Positions 37,167 through 50,100 of a DNA stretch of 64,000 nt are shown piece after piece. Source of the DNA: Sipunculus nudus (lineage: Eukaryota > Annelida > Sipuncula > Golfingiida > Sipunculidae); contig CM049315.1 of NCBI GenBank assembly GCA_026874595.1, forward strand, positions 11,098,664-11,162,663, given 5' to 3'. Under the pieces are notes generated by a model. That model did not search any database. It saw only the letters and a list, made by a program, of their open reading frames with translations, and was not told where the DNA came from. Numbering within the stretch: position 1 is the stretch's first letter; every line of letters begins with the position of its first letter. The translations under genes and the position numbers were made by a program.

Positions 37167-37499
37167 CCCTGAGGATTCAATAAGAGAATTTTTAGCTGGT
37201 CTAATCACTTCAACAATAATTGTTATGTATATCCTTACTGCGACAATACCCTTATCTATGTGTGCCGTAGAAAAAAAAATAATGCCATTTTTAGTGTCAC
37301 ACCATCCTCTATATCTACAGATTTAATACATTTTGGTGTGAACTCACTAGTACATTGCCTGCAAAAATATGTCAGTAATAGTACAATAAAGCGAGATGTC
37401 ATAATAATAAACTTGATCATTATAATTCACTACAAATAATTTTCTGTGGAGATGTGAAGATGGGTACATTGACTGTGTGATTGAAAATTATAATGTAAT

Positions 37500-37592
37500 A
37501 AACCACTACTAATACTACTTCTACTACTACTACTACTTTTACTATTACTAGTAATGATAATAATAATTATAATAATAATTATAATAATAATG
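37500..37592. repeat. (CTA)n and (AAT)n trinucleotide arrays
   Basis: A CTA-rich block passes into TAATAATAAT. The array ends only five bases from the donor of the candidate exon 37603-37682, inside its intron. Confidence 0.9.
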
Positions 37593-37602
37593 ATTGACTC
37601 AC

Positions 37603-37682
37603 CATTTGCGTACAGTCACGTTGTCCCATGGAGAGACGTGGTGCAGGTTATCCAGACTGACCGGCAGGCGAGGGAGCGCCAT
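37603..37682 (-). CDS. Candidate first coding exon with start codon
   Basis: The ATG lies in the good context TTCAAAATGG, followed by 26 codons starting MALPRLPVSLDNLHHVSPWD, then TG and donor AAATG|GTGAGT. The region upstream on this strand (37683-37950) is GC-richer and holds a CTCGCGAGA palindrome. It could be the first exon of the CNBD2-like gene, but its outgoing phase 2 does not match 17782-17924, so at least one unseen exon would be needed. It could instead start another gene. Confidence 0.45.
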
Positions 37683-37794
37683 TTTGAAGATATCGTCCCT
37701 TCTCTCGTCGGCTGTGCTTACATACTTGTCATCAAGATGTCATCTACGTCACTCTGCTTACAAACATGTCAACTAAATCCTTCGCTCAACAAGG

Positions 37795-37803
37795 CTCGCG
37801 AGA
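37795..37803 (-). promoter_or_regulatory. CTCGCGAGA promoter-type motif
   Basis: The palindromic core TCTCGCGAG lies about 115 bases upstream of the candidate start codon at 37682, within a GC-richer stretch. In animals this motif is typical of TATA-less housekeeping-type promoters. Position and composition support a promoter; nothing shows the transcription start directly. Confidence 0.35.
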
Positions 37804-38773
37804 ATTCAGAATCAAGGGGATAGAGATCGGGTGTTTATGCCGTATAGATGGTTCAAGTCGCTCTCCGCGGGATTATAAGACTCTTTGCCATTGAACGACG
37901 CGGTTTGTTTACCCTCTCAGCTCGCATTGCTCAACAAATCTCACACGACCCTCCCCTCTTAGTACACACAGAAGGGTAGTTAGGGACAGACAATGCGTTT
38001 ATGCTATGTCCCGTATGAAGGGGTATGAAATCCATACCTACATATATAAGGATAAAAGGTTCAGTTCGCCCTCTGGTGATATTTTCTGATTTGTAATATT
38101 TGTTGGTAATCAGTCCGCGTACCAGTTCAGGTTACCATCTATATTCATCGTGTAATTGTTTGTTTGCCTGAGGCTGAAACGGAAATGAGACGCATTCTTG
38201 AAGGTTTTCGTACATTTTATTATCCTATATCTTTAAAAGGAAGGCTGTATATTAGGTTTCGATCGTTTGGATTAGATTCCGTAGAAAATATACAACCTGC
38301 TTGCCTATATATGTCTAAAAAAATGTCCGTTACATACCCATGCCCTCAATTGTCTGAGGAAACTCTCGTTTCAAATTCTACTATTGTTACGTCATAAGTC
38401 ATTTCTGTTCGAATTCACCATTGTGACGTGATAATCCTGTGAAAACGTACTGAGGTTTTCGTAAGATACCGACATAATAACTATCAGAACCAGTTACATC
38501 GTTCTCAATGTCCACCACACTCCATGGCGAGAGTCATTTATATTAACGTAACATACATAAATGTCCATAATTTGTCCATAACCAACATTGTTTTCAAATA
38601 CGCTATAGTTAGTTATTGTCGTGCTTTCATACTATGAACCTCATGTTTCACCTATGGTAATTTAACACTGCTTCTCGCGGATTCCTTGAACTTGGTATAA
38701 TTTCTGGTTCAGTCGGATTTAAAGGAGAAGCGGATAGTTGCAAAGCTGCTTGCACGAGGTTTTCTGATTCCTT

Positions 38774-38942
38774 TTAGATTTTCTTCTTACCGACGGTGAC
38801 CGTTAAGGATTCCACACGAGCGACTTTCTTTTCACCGACAGGCACCTTTGAGATTTCCAGATGAGTTACTTTTTCTTGACCAACGATAACTGTACTGACA
38901 TATGGATGAGCCCCGTCATCTGTTAGTTTATTTTTACTGCTG
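38774..38942 (-). CDS. Candidate terminal exon encoding a 14-15-residue repeat
   Basis: The segment has acceptor gactgctcctcag, then one base completing a codon, 55 codons and a TAA at 38774-38776. The frame upstream of the acceptor is closed by TGA, so the exon start is well placed. The peptide begins SSKNKLTDDGAHPYVS and then repeats a pattern: VIVGQEKVTHLEISK, VPVGEKKVARVESL, then VTVGKKK and the stop. The repeat carries a VG[E/Q/K]K core and alternating beta-type residues. The protein family is not recognised. It would be the last exon of a minus-strand gene whose other exons lie to the right, about 1.1 kb upstream of the start-codon exon at 37603. It could also be a fragment left by a pseudogene. 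Confidence 0.45.
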
Positions 38943-40119
38943 CTGAGGAGCAGTCAGTGGCTTCAGGCCAGGGATGTGGCTACCTGTTGGTCTCCTGCAG
39001 AGCGCTGCAGCGGCAGCAGCAGTCACAAGTAGAGTCTTAATAGCTACACCACTAACGGGCCTAAAATGAACACACACGCATCTTACAACAAGTATTTGCT
39101 TAATGCAGCTTCTGAGAGCGAAGCCACTGGTTGTTGCCTAGATACAGCAGGGTTTATCTCCATTGTCGCCAATATTACCTCATTTTGCGGGTATATTTCA
39201 CTTTACTGGCGATCCATCTATTTGACCTGATATCAGCCTGTGCCAGCCGGCAGCCCGACCTAATGTGTTTGATGAGCTATCGACTTGAAGCGTTAGATGT
39301 AATTGAGCGGACTTAATTTGTCGCTGATGCCCACCGCTGTTCGAACATTAAGATTGTACACCTGATTTCTTGTGTAGTGACAAAATAGATGTGATTCACT
39401 AATGGCCTGCTGTTGGCATATAATGTCTGATGTTTAAAGGGAGAAATGCCCGATTCTCGTCTCAAGCAAAATCTTTGGAAAACGCGAAACAGACCTCAGA
39501 GTTGCGTTATTAATAGACTCGTATATAATATCTCGTATCCTACGTGCAACCGTCAGGATATAAATAATAACATTTCATCATAGGACATAGCTTATGTACT
39601 TCCAATAATCACCAGAAAATAGTCTTCCGAAATAGTACTAAGTCTTCTGCAAAAGTCAAGAGGATGATAGAGTCTCAACACAGACGCATTAGAATTGCGT
39701 GTTTAAATCTATCAATTCCTTAATGGTCCTGTATACCCTGAAATGGCGCTGCCTTAGTAATACATGAAACTGGCAAGCAGTGGAAACTTGGCCGGGTAGA
39801 CACCGCTAGAACAGACCTTCGGACTCTGAACAGACCTTTTGATCTTGTTACAGGTGCTCTTTTTATCATGTGACACGGGCGTAACTCCTGTTGTGGCACT
39901 CGTGTATTGCCGTTTGTTACATTCTATGTTTAATCCAAAATGGTTGAACTCTCGTTGTCATGTTAGCCTTGAGCTTTCACGCCTGGTCGTGGGCCACGTG
40001 ATGACCCTGGTGTGTGGGGATACACACGGCTAGGTTCTTCTAGATAATTCTTGAAACGCGTGTTTACTGTGTTGTGTGGGATCATTAAGACTGTTCGAGA
40101 AGTGAACAAATTCTCTGCT

Positions 40120-40585
40120 TGAGGTGTAAAGGTATATGAAGGGGCTGTGTTTTAGAACGGGCAGAGAGAAAGGATAGCAGATTCCAGCGGACGCAGACGC
40201 GTGTGTCAGTTTCTAGGGCCTTATCCGACAAATGTGGCAATTATAGATTTTCTAAGACTTTCTCCTGGATTTCATGCATTTTGGACTTAAATTTACTTTC
40301 TGGATTGTTACAAGAATTTTACACTGGACTGTCATCCTCCGAGAGTATACGTTTAGAGAACTTATCGTTGTGGCGGTGTTGGTATCCAGGTACTGTGCAC
40401 ATTATTTTTCTGTGTGATTGCATTGATTCCTTGTTATACCACTGTTTTACTGTATAATTGTATTGATTTAGTGTATTGTAATTTAAGGGTTGTTTTAAGA
40501 ATAAATTATAGTTATTTGTTAACAAAAAACCACTGACTTCTTTATTCATTCCCCTAGACTTTTCACGCTGCCTAGTGTTACAGAA
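40120..40585 (+). mobile_element. Possible solo LTR of a Gypsy-type retrotransposon
   Basis: The region has LTR-like composition: a GGGCAGAGAGAAAGGATAGC stretch, a T-rich tract, a polyadenylation-type AATAAA at about 40500, and a terminal CCTAGTGTTACA. No internal coding region, primer-binding site or matching second LTR is seen, and the left end was not found. The call is tentative. Confidence 0.25.
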
Positions 40586-40646
40586 TCTGATTTTTTTATC
40601 TCCGTTACAGAATTTGTGTTCATCACGCATACGTGATCTGTTTACA

Positions 40647-40859
40647 TTAGGTTCCGTAACAATCTTGATAATCTCTCCATAAGTTACGTAACAGTGACGT
40701 TACTACAAAACTAAACCATTAATTCATAAACCTCTGCAAACTATTAGCTTTTATTTCCGTGTCCTTTTTATCATGTGTGGAGTACACAGAAAATCACCTG
40801 GTTAACTTTATTGGCTTTTATAGATCATAAATTTTTGCTGTGTTACGGAACCTAATATC
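40647..40859. repeat. 16-bp perfect inverted repeat pair
   Basis: ATTAGGTTCCGTAACA near 40648 and TGTTACGGAACCTAAT near 40844 are exact reverse complements about 195 bp apart. ATCTTGAT and ATATCAAGA lie just beside them. This could be a small transposon or a remnant related to the LTR-like sequence on its left. Confidence 0.5.
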
Positions 40860-41069
40860 AAGAGTCACGCTAACGACGATTAGTGGGGTTGGCTTTTACG
40901 ACAGGACCAGATAACGTTATGTCAAAGATTATATAGAAAGGCAATCTAATTAATTCATTTAGTGCGTTAATTGTTATATTTTATTGATAGAAGAAGCAAA
41001 AAATAAAAAGGAATCTCTTTTATTTATATTTAAGTACATTCCAACTTACTGGATAAAGCAAATATTAGT

Positions 41070-41470
41070 GGTGTGCCAATTAATCGATTATATCAATAAT
41101 TGGTCGTTTTCTTTCATAATCGATTTAATCGTTTGAATTTGTGCATAATCGATCACAAACGATTATGTATGCATATCCTAAGATGTCATATTATTCATGT
41201 AAAATATTCCAATTCTGCAAGAATTATGAGAAAGACGGAGCAAAAACAACGAACAGCATTAAAACTTAACCTTGTGCAACGAATACGTGTCAACAACCCG
41301 ACCATTATCTTGACCTTTGAGCCTGAAATACGAGTTAGACTGAATTTACTCGGTCAATATTTTAGGTATAATTCTGTACAGAAGATTTCACGATAATATG
41401 AATGAAACATAAAATAATCGATTAATTATTGATCATCGGTCGTTTTTTATCTTTCAATTATCGAATTTGA
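41070..41470. repeat. AATCGATTA-rich inverted-repeat element
   Basis: The left end reads GGTGTGCCAATTAATCGATT followed by ATTGGTCGTTTTC. The right end reads AATCGATTAATTATTGATCA then ATCGGTCGTTTTT. Repeated ATAATCGAT and AATCGATTT blocks lie at both ends. It resembles a non-autonomous DNA transposon. A 98-codon frame inside (41100-41396) is taken as chance. Confidence 0.35.
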
Positions 41471-42839
41471 TTTTGCAACCGATTTCTTCCACTAGCAAAT
41501 ACAGTAAGAAAATCTGTTCTATGAAATTCTTCCCATGTTGTTTGGATAAGCTGACAAACCTTGCAGAGAGTTGTCTGAATTCTGCAATATTAAAAAGAAT
41601 GTCTGATATGGGAATACATCGGTTATTATACAAAACAGCGTGAGTAAGAACATGTCCAGATAAGAATAGCTCTGGTTATAAATTTCTAATTTAATCGCAC
41701 TGTATTTAAAAAGGGGGAAAACATTTTCTTTTGTGTATTTTAGTTTTGTAAAAATAACTATTGGATTCGCAGCACAGAAGGGGCCCCCATGAACAAAAAG
41801 TGCGTGTCCTCGCCGCATGGTGTCACTATAAATCAGAATTCCTGGAGCAGAAGGGGGTGAACGAACATAAAGTGCGGTGTCGGTGTAATTGCCAAGCCAT
41901 GGGTTTGGACAGTCTCCACACAGAATATCTGCTGTACGTTGGAGTTAGGGTCTCTTGCTTTATGATGATATGGCTAGTCGTCTTTAGAAGAAGGCTAAAT
42001 CATGATATATCATACGTCCGTCATCATTGCAACCTGCCTTTCAGTCTGTGTGCATGTTTATGTATGATTTGTATGTTGACAGCTCATGTACCTGTTTAAA
42101 CAACCAAGAGTATATGCCCAAATCTACAAGTGTAACCTGTAACATTTATCTGTGGACACTTTTATATCTGAAGGTATACATCGAGTGATCGGCTCTTTTA
42201 TTATGATTTTTTTTCATCCAATGTAAGGGACACCAATATTTTATTAATGATCTTTGTATATGCTGTATATGTGATGTATATAGATGTAAATGTTCTTACC
42301 GCATGACTCCGTACAGAAATACAATATGTCATGCTTTCGAGCTTATGTTTCATACTGCCGGGGTATACAAGAATAGTTTTGGTTTTTTTTATGAGTATCC
42401 TCTATGGCAAGAGTGCGCCCTGTGACGAAGTAAACCAGTCATCAAAACAAAATTCAATAAAGTACTGTCTAAAAAAAGGGAAAAATCTGTACGATCAAAT
42501 CGATTCCCCAGTCTGACTTCCCCAAATGTAGTGAACAACTGAATATCCATACTGATTAATACATCACTGTCCTAGCAAATATGGATACCTGTCAGTTACC
42601 GTAAACAGCCGGCCATGCAGTGAATTGCGTGGTAAACCTTGACTGACCGTGAAGCCGTAGTCCGATTCGGCATTAAAACGCATTTAATTAAATGCACTTT
42701 TTGTATGTTTCCATAAAAAAACGGACGATTAAGGACCGTTTTTTTTTATTTTTTAGGCCAGTAATGACTCTTTGCAGTTGTTGGTCAATGGTTAAACAGC
42801 CTGCCATCCGGTGAAATGGTCCGTCTCCATTTGTTATAG

Positions 42840-44192
42840 AAACTTTAGATACCAAGAGAATTCTTGCCTGCTTAAACATACGCAAGGTGGCTGGTCCTGA
42901 TGGTATAACGCCCCGACTGTTAAGAACTTGCGCCGATCTCAAATGCTGTATTTCAGAAACTTTTATCCTTTTCAATTCGCCTATCGTAGTAACCGCTCAA
43001 CAGATGACGCTGTATCATTCACACTTTACCGCATTTTAAAACATCTCGACTTACGAGAATCTACCTGTGTAAGGGTTTTATTCATTGATTTCAGCTCAGC
43101 CTTTAACACTATCTTTCCCCATAAATTAATCGGAAAACTATCAAAACTGGGTCTTAATATTAACATGTGTAACTGGATCTTAGACTTTTTATTAAATTGG
43201 CCTCAAGTGGTTAAGATTGGTAACATTATTTCCGAAGAATTGGTCTTAAACACTGGTGCACCCCAAGTTTGTGTGCTTTCACCAAAATTGTACTCTCAAT
43301 TCACTTATGACTGTGTCTCTACTTCTGATGATTGTCTCATTGTAAAAAAATTGCAGATGACACAACAGTTTCTGGGCTCATCCGGGGAAATACCGCAATG
43401 AAATTAAAACTTTAACTTCGTGGTGCTCTGAAAATAATCTGGAGTTAAATGTAAAGAAAACCAAGGAGATGATAATTGATTTTAGACGGAAGAAAACTGA
43501 AATATTACCCTTAGTAATTGAAGGCTCCGAGGTTGAAATCGTTGACTGTTTAAAATTTTTAGGAATTTTTATTTCTTCTGATTTGAAGTGGGCCAAAAAT
43601 GTTAATTACTGCGTAAAGAAGGCACAACAACATTTATTCTTTCTAAGGAACCTAACAGATTTCGGGCTCAGCCAACCGATTTTATTAAAGTTTTATTGGG
43701 CGGTAATTCAGGGAGTCCTGACGTTGTTAGTCACTGTATGGGGAGGCAGTATCACTGTCGAGGAAAGGAACCATCTTTCGAGGGTAGTTAGAACAGCTGA
43801 GAGGGTAATTGGGGTTCCTTTGCCCACAATTGACTCCATATTTCAAACACGATTGTTGAAGAAAGCAAACGACATTATAGAAGACTTTAGTTATCAGGCG
43901 CACTATTTGTTTAAAAAATGAAATCGGGGGTTCGCTATAGGTCGCTATCAGGCAATTCCAAAATAACTCAAACTAGCATTTACGCGTCAGCCGTTCGGGA
44001 ATTAAGTATATCACTTGCAGCACAATAATCTAGTCAAACATTCTTAGTCATACGTCTTTTTTCTTCACACAATTTTAGATTATCATTTCTTGTTTAATGT
44101 GTTTGTTTAAGCAAGCCAGTCAAGCCAAATACTATTGTATGTGATGATTTTATTACATATAAATAGCAATAAACTATATCTTATCTTATCTT
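42840..44192 (+). mobile_element. Decayed 5'-truncated Rex1/L2-type LINE
   Basis: The plus-strand translation in several frames gives the reverse-transcriptase landmarks in order: [18 protein letters not shown] (about 42880-42940), [14 protein letters not shown] (42975-43020), [12 protein letters not shown] (43078-43113), a [11 protein letters not shown] form of the SPQG motif (43252-43284), and a frameshifted ADDTT catalytic box (about 43352). Thumb and C-terminal motifs KFLGIFISSDLKW and SGVRYRSL follow. A segment is missing between the first two landmarks, the G of the PQG turn is V, and frameshifts separate the blocks near 42960, 43346 and 43410. The 3' tail ends in (TATCT)n at about 44176-44192, as in L2/Rex1 elements. 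It is non-functional. Confidence 0.85.
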
Positions 44193-47100
44193 GAAAAATT
44201 CATATTACATCCCCCTTCTGCAGTTTTAATCTGATTAAATCTATTAAAAAAATTCCAATTATGAGAAATGCATTTATATTAGAATTTATTTTAAATTTTG
44301 CCCAAAAGTAGCACAAAGTGTCGGTTGTTGCGAGGAATCGTTAGGTCGACTAACTGACATTAACCTAATTGAACCTACAGAGGATTTTATGCTGACAGTA
44401 AAGTAACCTTGACAAATGGTTAGGAACACAAGGATCCGAAAACATGATAGTCCCTTCAGTTGTCGCTACATACACTCTCCCAACAACGGTAATTAAGGAA
44501 AAAACAATTTAATCCTCCAAGGAATCAGTAATGTAAGCTACTAACCAGGTGGGCGAACTCCATCCAGAGAAAAAGGCTCCTCTGCCGACATCTGTCTGTC
44601 AAGTTCAACACTAAACACCAGAAGCGGACCAAAGAGAACGTATCATTAAAAAAAAAAAATACAGGTCCCAAGCAAAGTACAATTATATATTTTTCTATCA
44701 GCATAGGATTTCGAGCCGGGGGGGGGGGCGCAGAGGAGGGTCAGTGTGACTATTCTTTGAGAAATGACGCAAAATCCATCAATTTGCATGGAGAATCCAT
44801 TTTATTTCTTCTGAGTCTACATGCCTCATGTGAAATCAACTCAAACTTAATTTCTCTATAGAGTGTGTAAAGTAACATAAGTCAGTACTGTGTAAATTTT
44901 GGAGGCAATGTTATTATAATGCAATTCACTTTGAGTGAAAACGGTGGGAAATATTCTTTTATACTTAATATTTAAATTGATAACCTTTTAGGCGGGTCTG
45001 CTTTGGAACAATTTTAACAATTTTGCGTATTGCTCAATATGTAATTATATATGATTGAAAAAAGGTCAATGTCTGTAAATTTACACATCAATATTGGTTG
45101 CAAGCCTACGGCTAAAATTAAAAACTAGTAACGGATCTGAAGTTTTATTTGGCTTTGAAGAAGAACGTATTAGGGCATAAATATTATCCATTTGACAAAC
45201 TTAATATTTGATAAAAAAATTCTGTGCGCTGCAGCATGTGATTAAGCGTGGGAAAATGGTCCTAATACTTATACTGCATTAAAAATACATATATTATTTT
45301 TTTTCAAAATTTTTCATGTATATTGTTAGAACTTGCAGAAATGCGCCCCTCCCCCCTCCCCCCTTGAATAACGCAACAGACTATGATTAATGACTGAATG
45401 ATCCTATAGTTTACATATATACTGATGCTGAAAAGTGAGTACACGTATATTTATGTACATGCATACACATATATACATAAACGTAAAAACATGCACCTAT
45501 ATATAAAATATAATGTTAAAAAACATAAACATAGTTCGCACGTTACCCCATGGCCGTACCTTGCAACTTTTCTGTTAAGTAAATATAAAGTAATAGCGGG
45601 TGAAAATGTACCTTTTGTAGCAAATGTTAAGGCATATGAGAAAACGCCCAGGTTTTTCAGCTGCACCCTTATAGTTTAGTCTCCATCAGCAAACGCGGTC
45701 GTAGGTTTAAATGTCACAGATTCATTCTCTTCTCTGTTTATCTCCATGCAAGGTATATATCAAACTTCGGAGTCGGCTTTGGAGTGTACAGCTTTGGGAT
45801 AAGATCAATATCTGGAGCAAAATTGTGTGGACTTAAACTCGAATGTTGCAATTAGCATGTTAGAATTAAGGATATACACTCGAAAACGTCCTCTGAGAAG
45901 ACGTTAAAACACACACGTATATGTCATCCTGGACATACCCATTAATTATTTCCTTACGGGAATTTATGTTTTCAACCGTGATTGAAAGACTACCCGACCG
46001 ATATCAACGTAACTTTGCAGAGGTCATGTCAAATATGGCAGGGAAGGTCCTACTAAATGTTGCTGCTGATCCGGGTGGGTCTGTTTGGAAATTAGTCGAT
46101 GTGATGAGTGTCATTCTAGTACCGAGGGAGGCTTATAGGAGTTGATCTATAATCTCAAATATGGGTGATTTTCAATAATTTGGCTTTAGGCACAATATAC
46201 GACGGTCGTATGCACTGTACAGCCGATTCCTCCATTATCGCTTAGTTGCCGGGAAGCTTCCAGTGATCGCTCGGCGTACATCTACAGTCCATCTGCTGTC
46301 CACCTGTTTTGTTTTTGTTTTTTTTTTTAGATAATTTTCTGAAAAGTTTTATATTTTCAACAATTTTCTAGAAAACTACATTAAATCTCCCGCTGATGTT
46401 TCAAAACTTTTTGGGATCTTTACATTGATCTGACAGATCAAATGTCTCCCTACACAATTAGCCATATTTATTTAAGCTGGTTGTATTTTTTACAGTGTTT
46501 AAATGATACCATCCAACCAGCGGCTGCCAATTGAGGCTGTTTTTGCATGTGTATGACCAAAGACCTTGACCACCGCCACAAGTGAGTCTGATATGTTGTA
46601 AAATGTAGACCGATTCCTCATATCTTCAAATATTAAATTAGCTTGTTGAAAATTAGGTCCTTTAACCATCTACTCTGTACTATAATTGTTTCCCTCGAAA
46701 TGTATCTAATTAAATTTTTCATAGAAAAAAAAAACAGGGGAACAGGAGGGGATGAAACGGAATATAGTTTCATCATTAGCCTGGAATCAGTTCATACATA
46801 AATACCATTTGAGTCCGCTTTACTTAGCTTTACCTCCTCATAACAATTTCTCCCCATGCATAGGAACTTCACTTATACATTTACAGACGCGGTATTCTTC
46901 AACACGCCTCTGTCCTCGCTTCACTGGCGCAGGAGCGCAAGGAATAGTATAATGTTTTAAAAAACGTTTACAAACACTTAATTGGAGGGCGTGTTTTGTA
47001 TATAGATGTCTGTAATTTGATATTTTTAATCTTTAGCGAAGCTCTCATCTACAAACGGGACACCTTTTAATTATTGGGGCAGCATTATATCAACAATCAA

Positions 47101-50100
47101 TAGAAAACAAACCTGGTCAGCTACCCATGGGTACCTAAATATACAACTATTCTGTATGATAAAGGTAGTCAAACAAACACAACAAAGGCCTTATTAGAAT
47201 ACGCGAGCGCTTTATGATACATTAATAAACTTCTATATGAACTCAAATATTTATGTGGAACCCTATATATAATATATGCTCTCAAAGCGACTAGCCCACC
47301 AGGCCACGCCCGACCCATTGTCCCAGTGTATTACAGAAAATCTTGATTGAAGGGATGTTGGCTGTTATAATATAGACCTGACACAGTAACTATACACCAT
47401 TTACTCCTGTTTGTTAGAAGTATTTCCATATTTCATCCATGAGTGGACATGACTCCAGGTGTATGAGGAATGAGTACAACTCCCTCCACGGCGTATAGAT
47501 AATATTATACTACAACTTATATTAAGCCCTCAATGGTAATACTGCTCTAACAGACTGTCCACCGATACTAGTACATTTGTATTTCATTTTCCTTATTTCA
47601 AATGGTCTTTCGTGTAATTAAGTTTAATATTACCTTCTATCTTCCTAAACTTATGGAGAAAGGCATACATCATTGATATGTACATGAGAATAATTATTAA
47701 TTTCATTTCATTTCCCCTCAAAGAACTATAGTCATGTGTACACATTTTTTTTCATTAATTTTGTAAGTACCAAGATACTGAAACATAATAGGAAAATGAC
47801 ACCAAAAATATATGGTGGTCGGCCTTTTGTTCGCGAGGGTTTCAAATTCAGGAAAGGAAATTCATCGCGAAAATTGAACCTTCGAGTTAATATGTTTATT
47901 CTGTAGCCTCGCTTGCCTCATGATATAATCAATATTTTGCACTGTTGCGTTGTGAGAACAAACGGTTGATATCAATATTAACAGAGATGGGTGTTATATC
48001 CTATATCTTTAATTGATATAAGAAAAAATATGAGACTTTTTTGCATTATCTGGCTATAATGAACCAGAATTTCCACTGGTTTGACATTCACAGGGCTCTT
48101 TTAAAATGGTGAAGGTTTTACAAGCATATAAAATAGTTCATATAATAAAGGATGTGTCCTGTGTAATTTTCCGCATGTATGGTGAGATCGCGCAAACCGA
48201 ACTCTCGCGAAACACTGCAAAAAGTTGAAATCGCAAAATTTAACTTCGCGATTATTAAGTCACCCACAGTGAGCGATATAATAAAACGTAATGGCAGCAT
48301 ATATAGGTATGGAAGTAGAAGATTACCTTGAAAACCTGAATGGATGTTTACGCTATTGCAACTGCTTCCATTCTATAAGAGACACTGAAATGTCATTTCT
48401 GTTCCTGTATGCGCCCAATGAGTCATGTCAGTTGTATCAAAGATTTCTCTGTGTTAAAATTATTACTAACCTCATACATTTATAAGACAGTTTTTTAAAT
48501 ATCAGTATTTTCTGCTCCCATATTGCAGACAGGATTATGGTAGGGCTCATGTTACAGCTTTTTATGTATTACTTTCATTAGTATAGAATGCAATACATTA
48601 ATTTAACATGTGAAGAACTGATAATTGTGAAGAAGCGGTGACGGTAAAACTGGAGGTCATAGCTAGGATTCAGTGGCTCTCGTGGGATGTCTTCATGGAC
48701 TGTTTGTGTGATTAATAAGTTACTGGCCATAGACCAGCAGAGAAGTCCAAGTCAGATCTCAGGTGATACCGTCAGCCATAGATCATGCTGGATGCTCTAA
48801 TTTGAATATAACAGTGTTAAAGAAATCTAGTGAATAGCGATGACCTGTTTTTGTAAGAACTGGTATCTTTTGATAAAGTAACATACAAAAATTTATAATT
48901 AAATAAGTTTTTGAATTCGTTAAAATCGATAGCTCTAGAGAATCAAACGAATAAACCTGTATTACTACTCGAGTCAAGTAATTGCAATACCTGTTGAAAT
49001 TTTATGATAAAAGGAAATTCACCCAATTAAAAGGAATGTAACTAAACAGAATAAATTAAATTTCGATCAGATTGCACAAGTGACTTATAATTATATTACA
49101 TTCCCCCGATCTAGTTATATTTACTGCCTCGTCATATTTAAGGAGAGTACGATATTAATCCATAAATAGTGATAAGAAAACCCTTAATGGCCGTTTAAGG
49201 TCAAGTGGCTGTCAGATTCTTGGCTGATAGTGGTCGTGGGTGGTCAGTGCTAACACCGAGGCGCTCAGCCAGACCCCTCAACAAAAGACCCTCGTCTGAA
49301 GCTATTAATAAAGTCCACTGAATAATTGGCGGGAGTGAACTCTGACCCCGGCTGTGTCGTCTGCTGTTGACGTTATCACCTCGGCGGATCGGCGGTCGTG
49401 TCATTTTCCAGAGTGGCTCTGGACTGCGCGCTGGACACGGGCGGATTAGGAACTAATCAAGAGTAGGTTTGACAGAGATCATAACTGAAGCCTTGAAACC
49501 AGTGCTAGGATAAACTTTACAGCTCCTCTGACAGTGACGTCCCCGCTCCTTGGTTCTTAACAAGTTTCAGGTCACGTGTTTTAAGGACGGGGTTGGTACG
49601 GCAAGCATTGTTCCGTGGATATAGTATGAAGCATCGGTAACTGCATAAGATGACCAAACTTTATAGACGACGAATTTACTGGCCTGAAGTCAAGATAACA
49701 GTGAACATATGAAAGAGGGAGAACCATACTTTGCTGAATAAAAATCAAACATAGGTGGGGCCTGATATTCTGGTAAGTAAATCATTATGAAATTTATATT
49801 GCTACCTCGATTACTCTTCACATGGTTTAAAAAGGCAAATAAGTGCTTTTCTCTTAGCACATTAACGTGTCAGCTTTGGTAAGTTGAATTTCTGAGTGAA
49901 ATTCGAGCATTTTATAGAGGAGGAATGGAAAAAAAAGTTATGAAGTGTCTAGCTGATGCGGGAAACAATGTACGCTGAATTACTTAATGTTTAATAAAAA
50001 GAAATAAAAAGATTGATATTCTATTAAAATTATCTCTCGATAAATGACTATTTGTGCCCTGATTTCCTTTAAATCTAAAAAACTCTACAGTATAAATGTA

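Larger units (their letters stand above)
30495..37499. other. Long gene-poor stretch
   Basis: Holds AT arrays, the GTAATC repeat, the 103-bp tandem repeat and repeat B copy 2. Nothing is recognised between 33574 and 36462 apart from a short direct repeat (GAGGGATTTATGT, at about 34818 and 34841). Confidence 0.5.
38943..42839. other. Gene-poor stretch
   Basis: Holds the LTR-like segment and two inverted-repeat elements. Exons upstream of the 38774 exon were sought on the minus strand and not found. Confidence 0.45.

Noticed and set aside
41100-41396. 98-codon plus-strand frame
   Set aside because: It lies between the two ends of an AATCGATTA-rich element and shows no domain.
45921-46145. 74-codon plus-strand frame with protein-like composition (IERLPDRYQRNFAEVM)
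   Set aside because: No splice partners, no recognised family and no regulatory context; it may be chance. It would deserve a search before being discarded for good.
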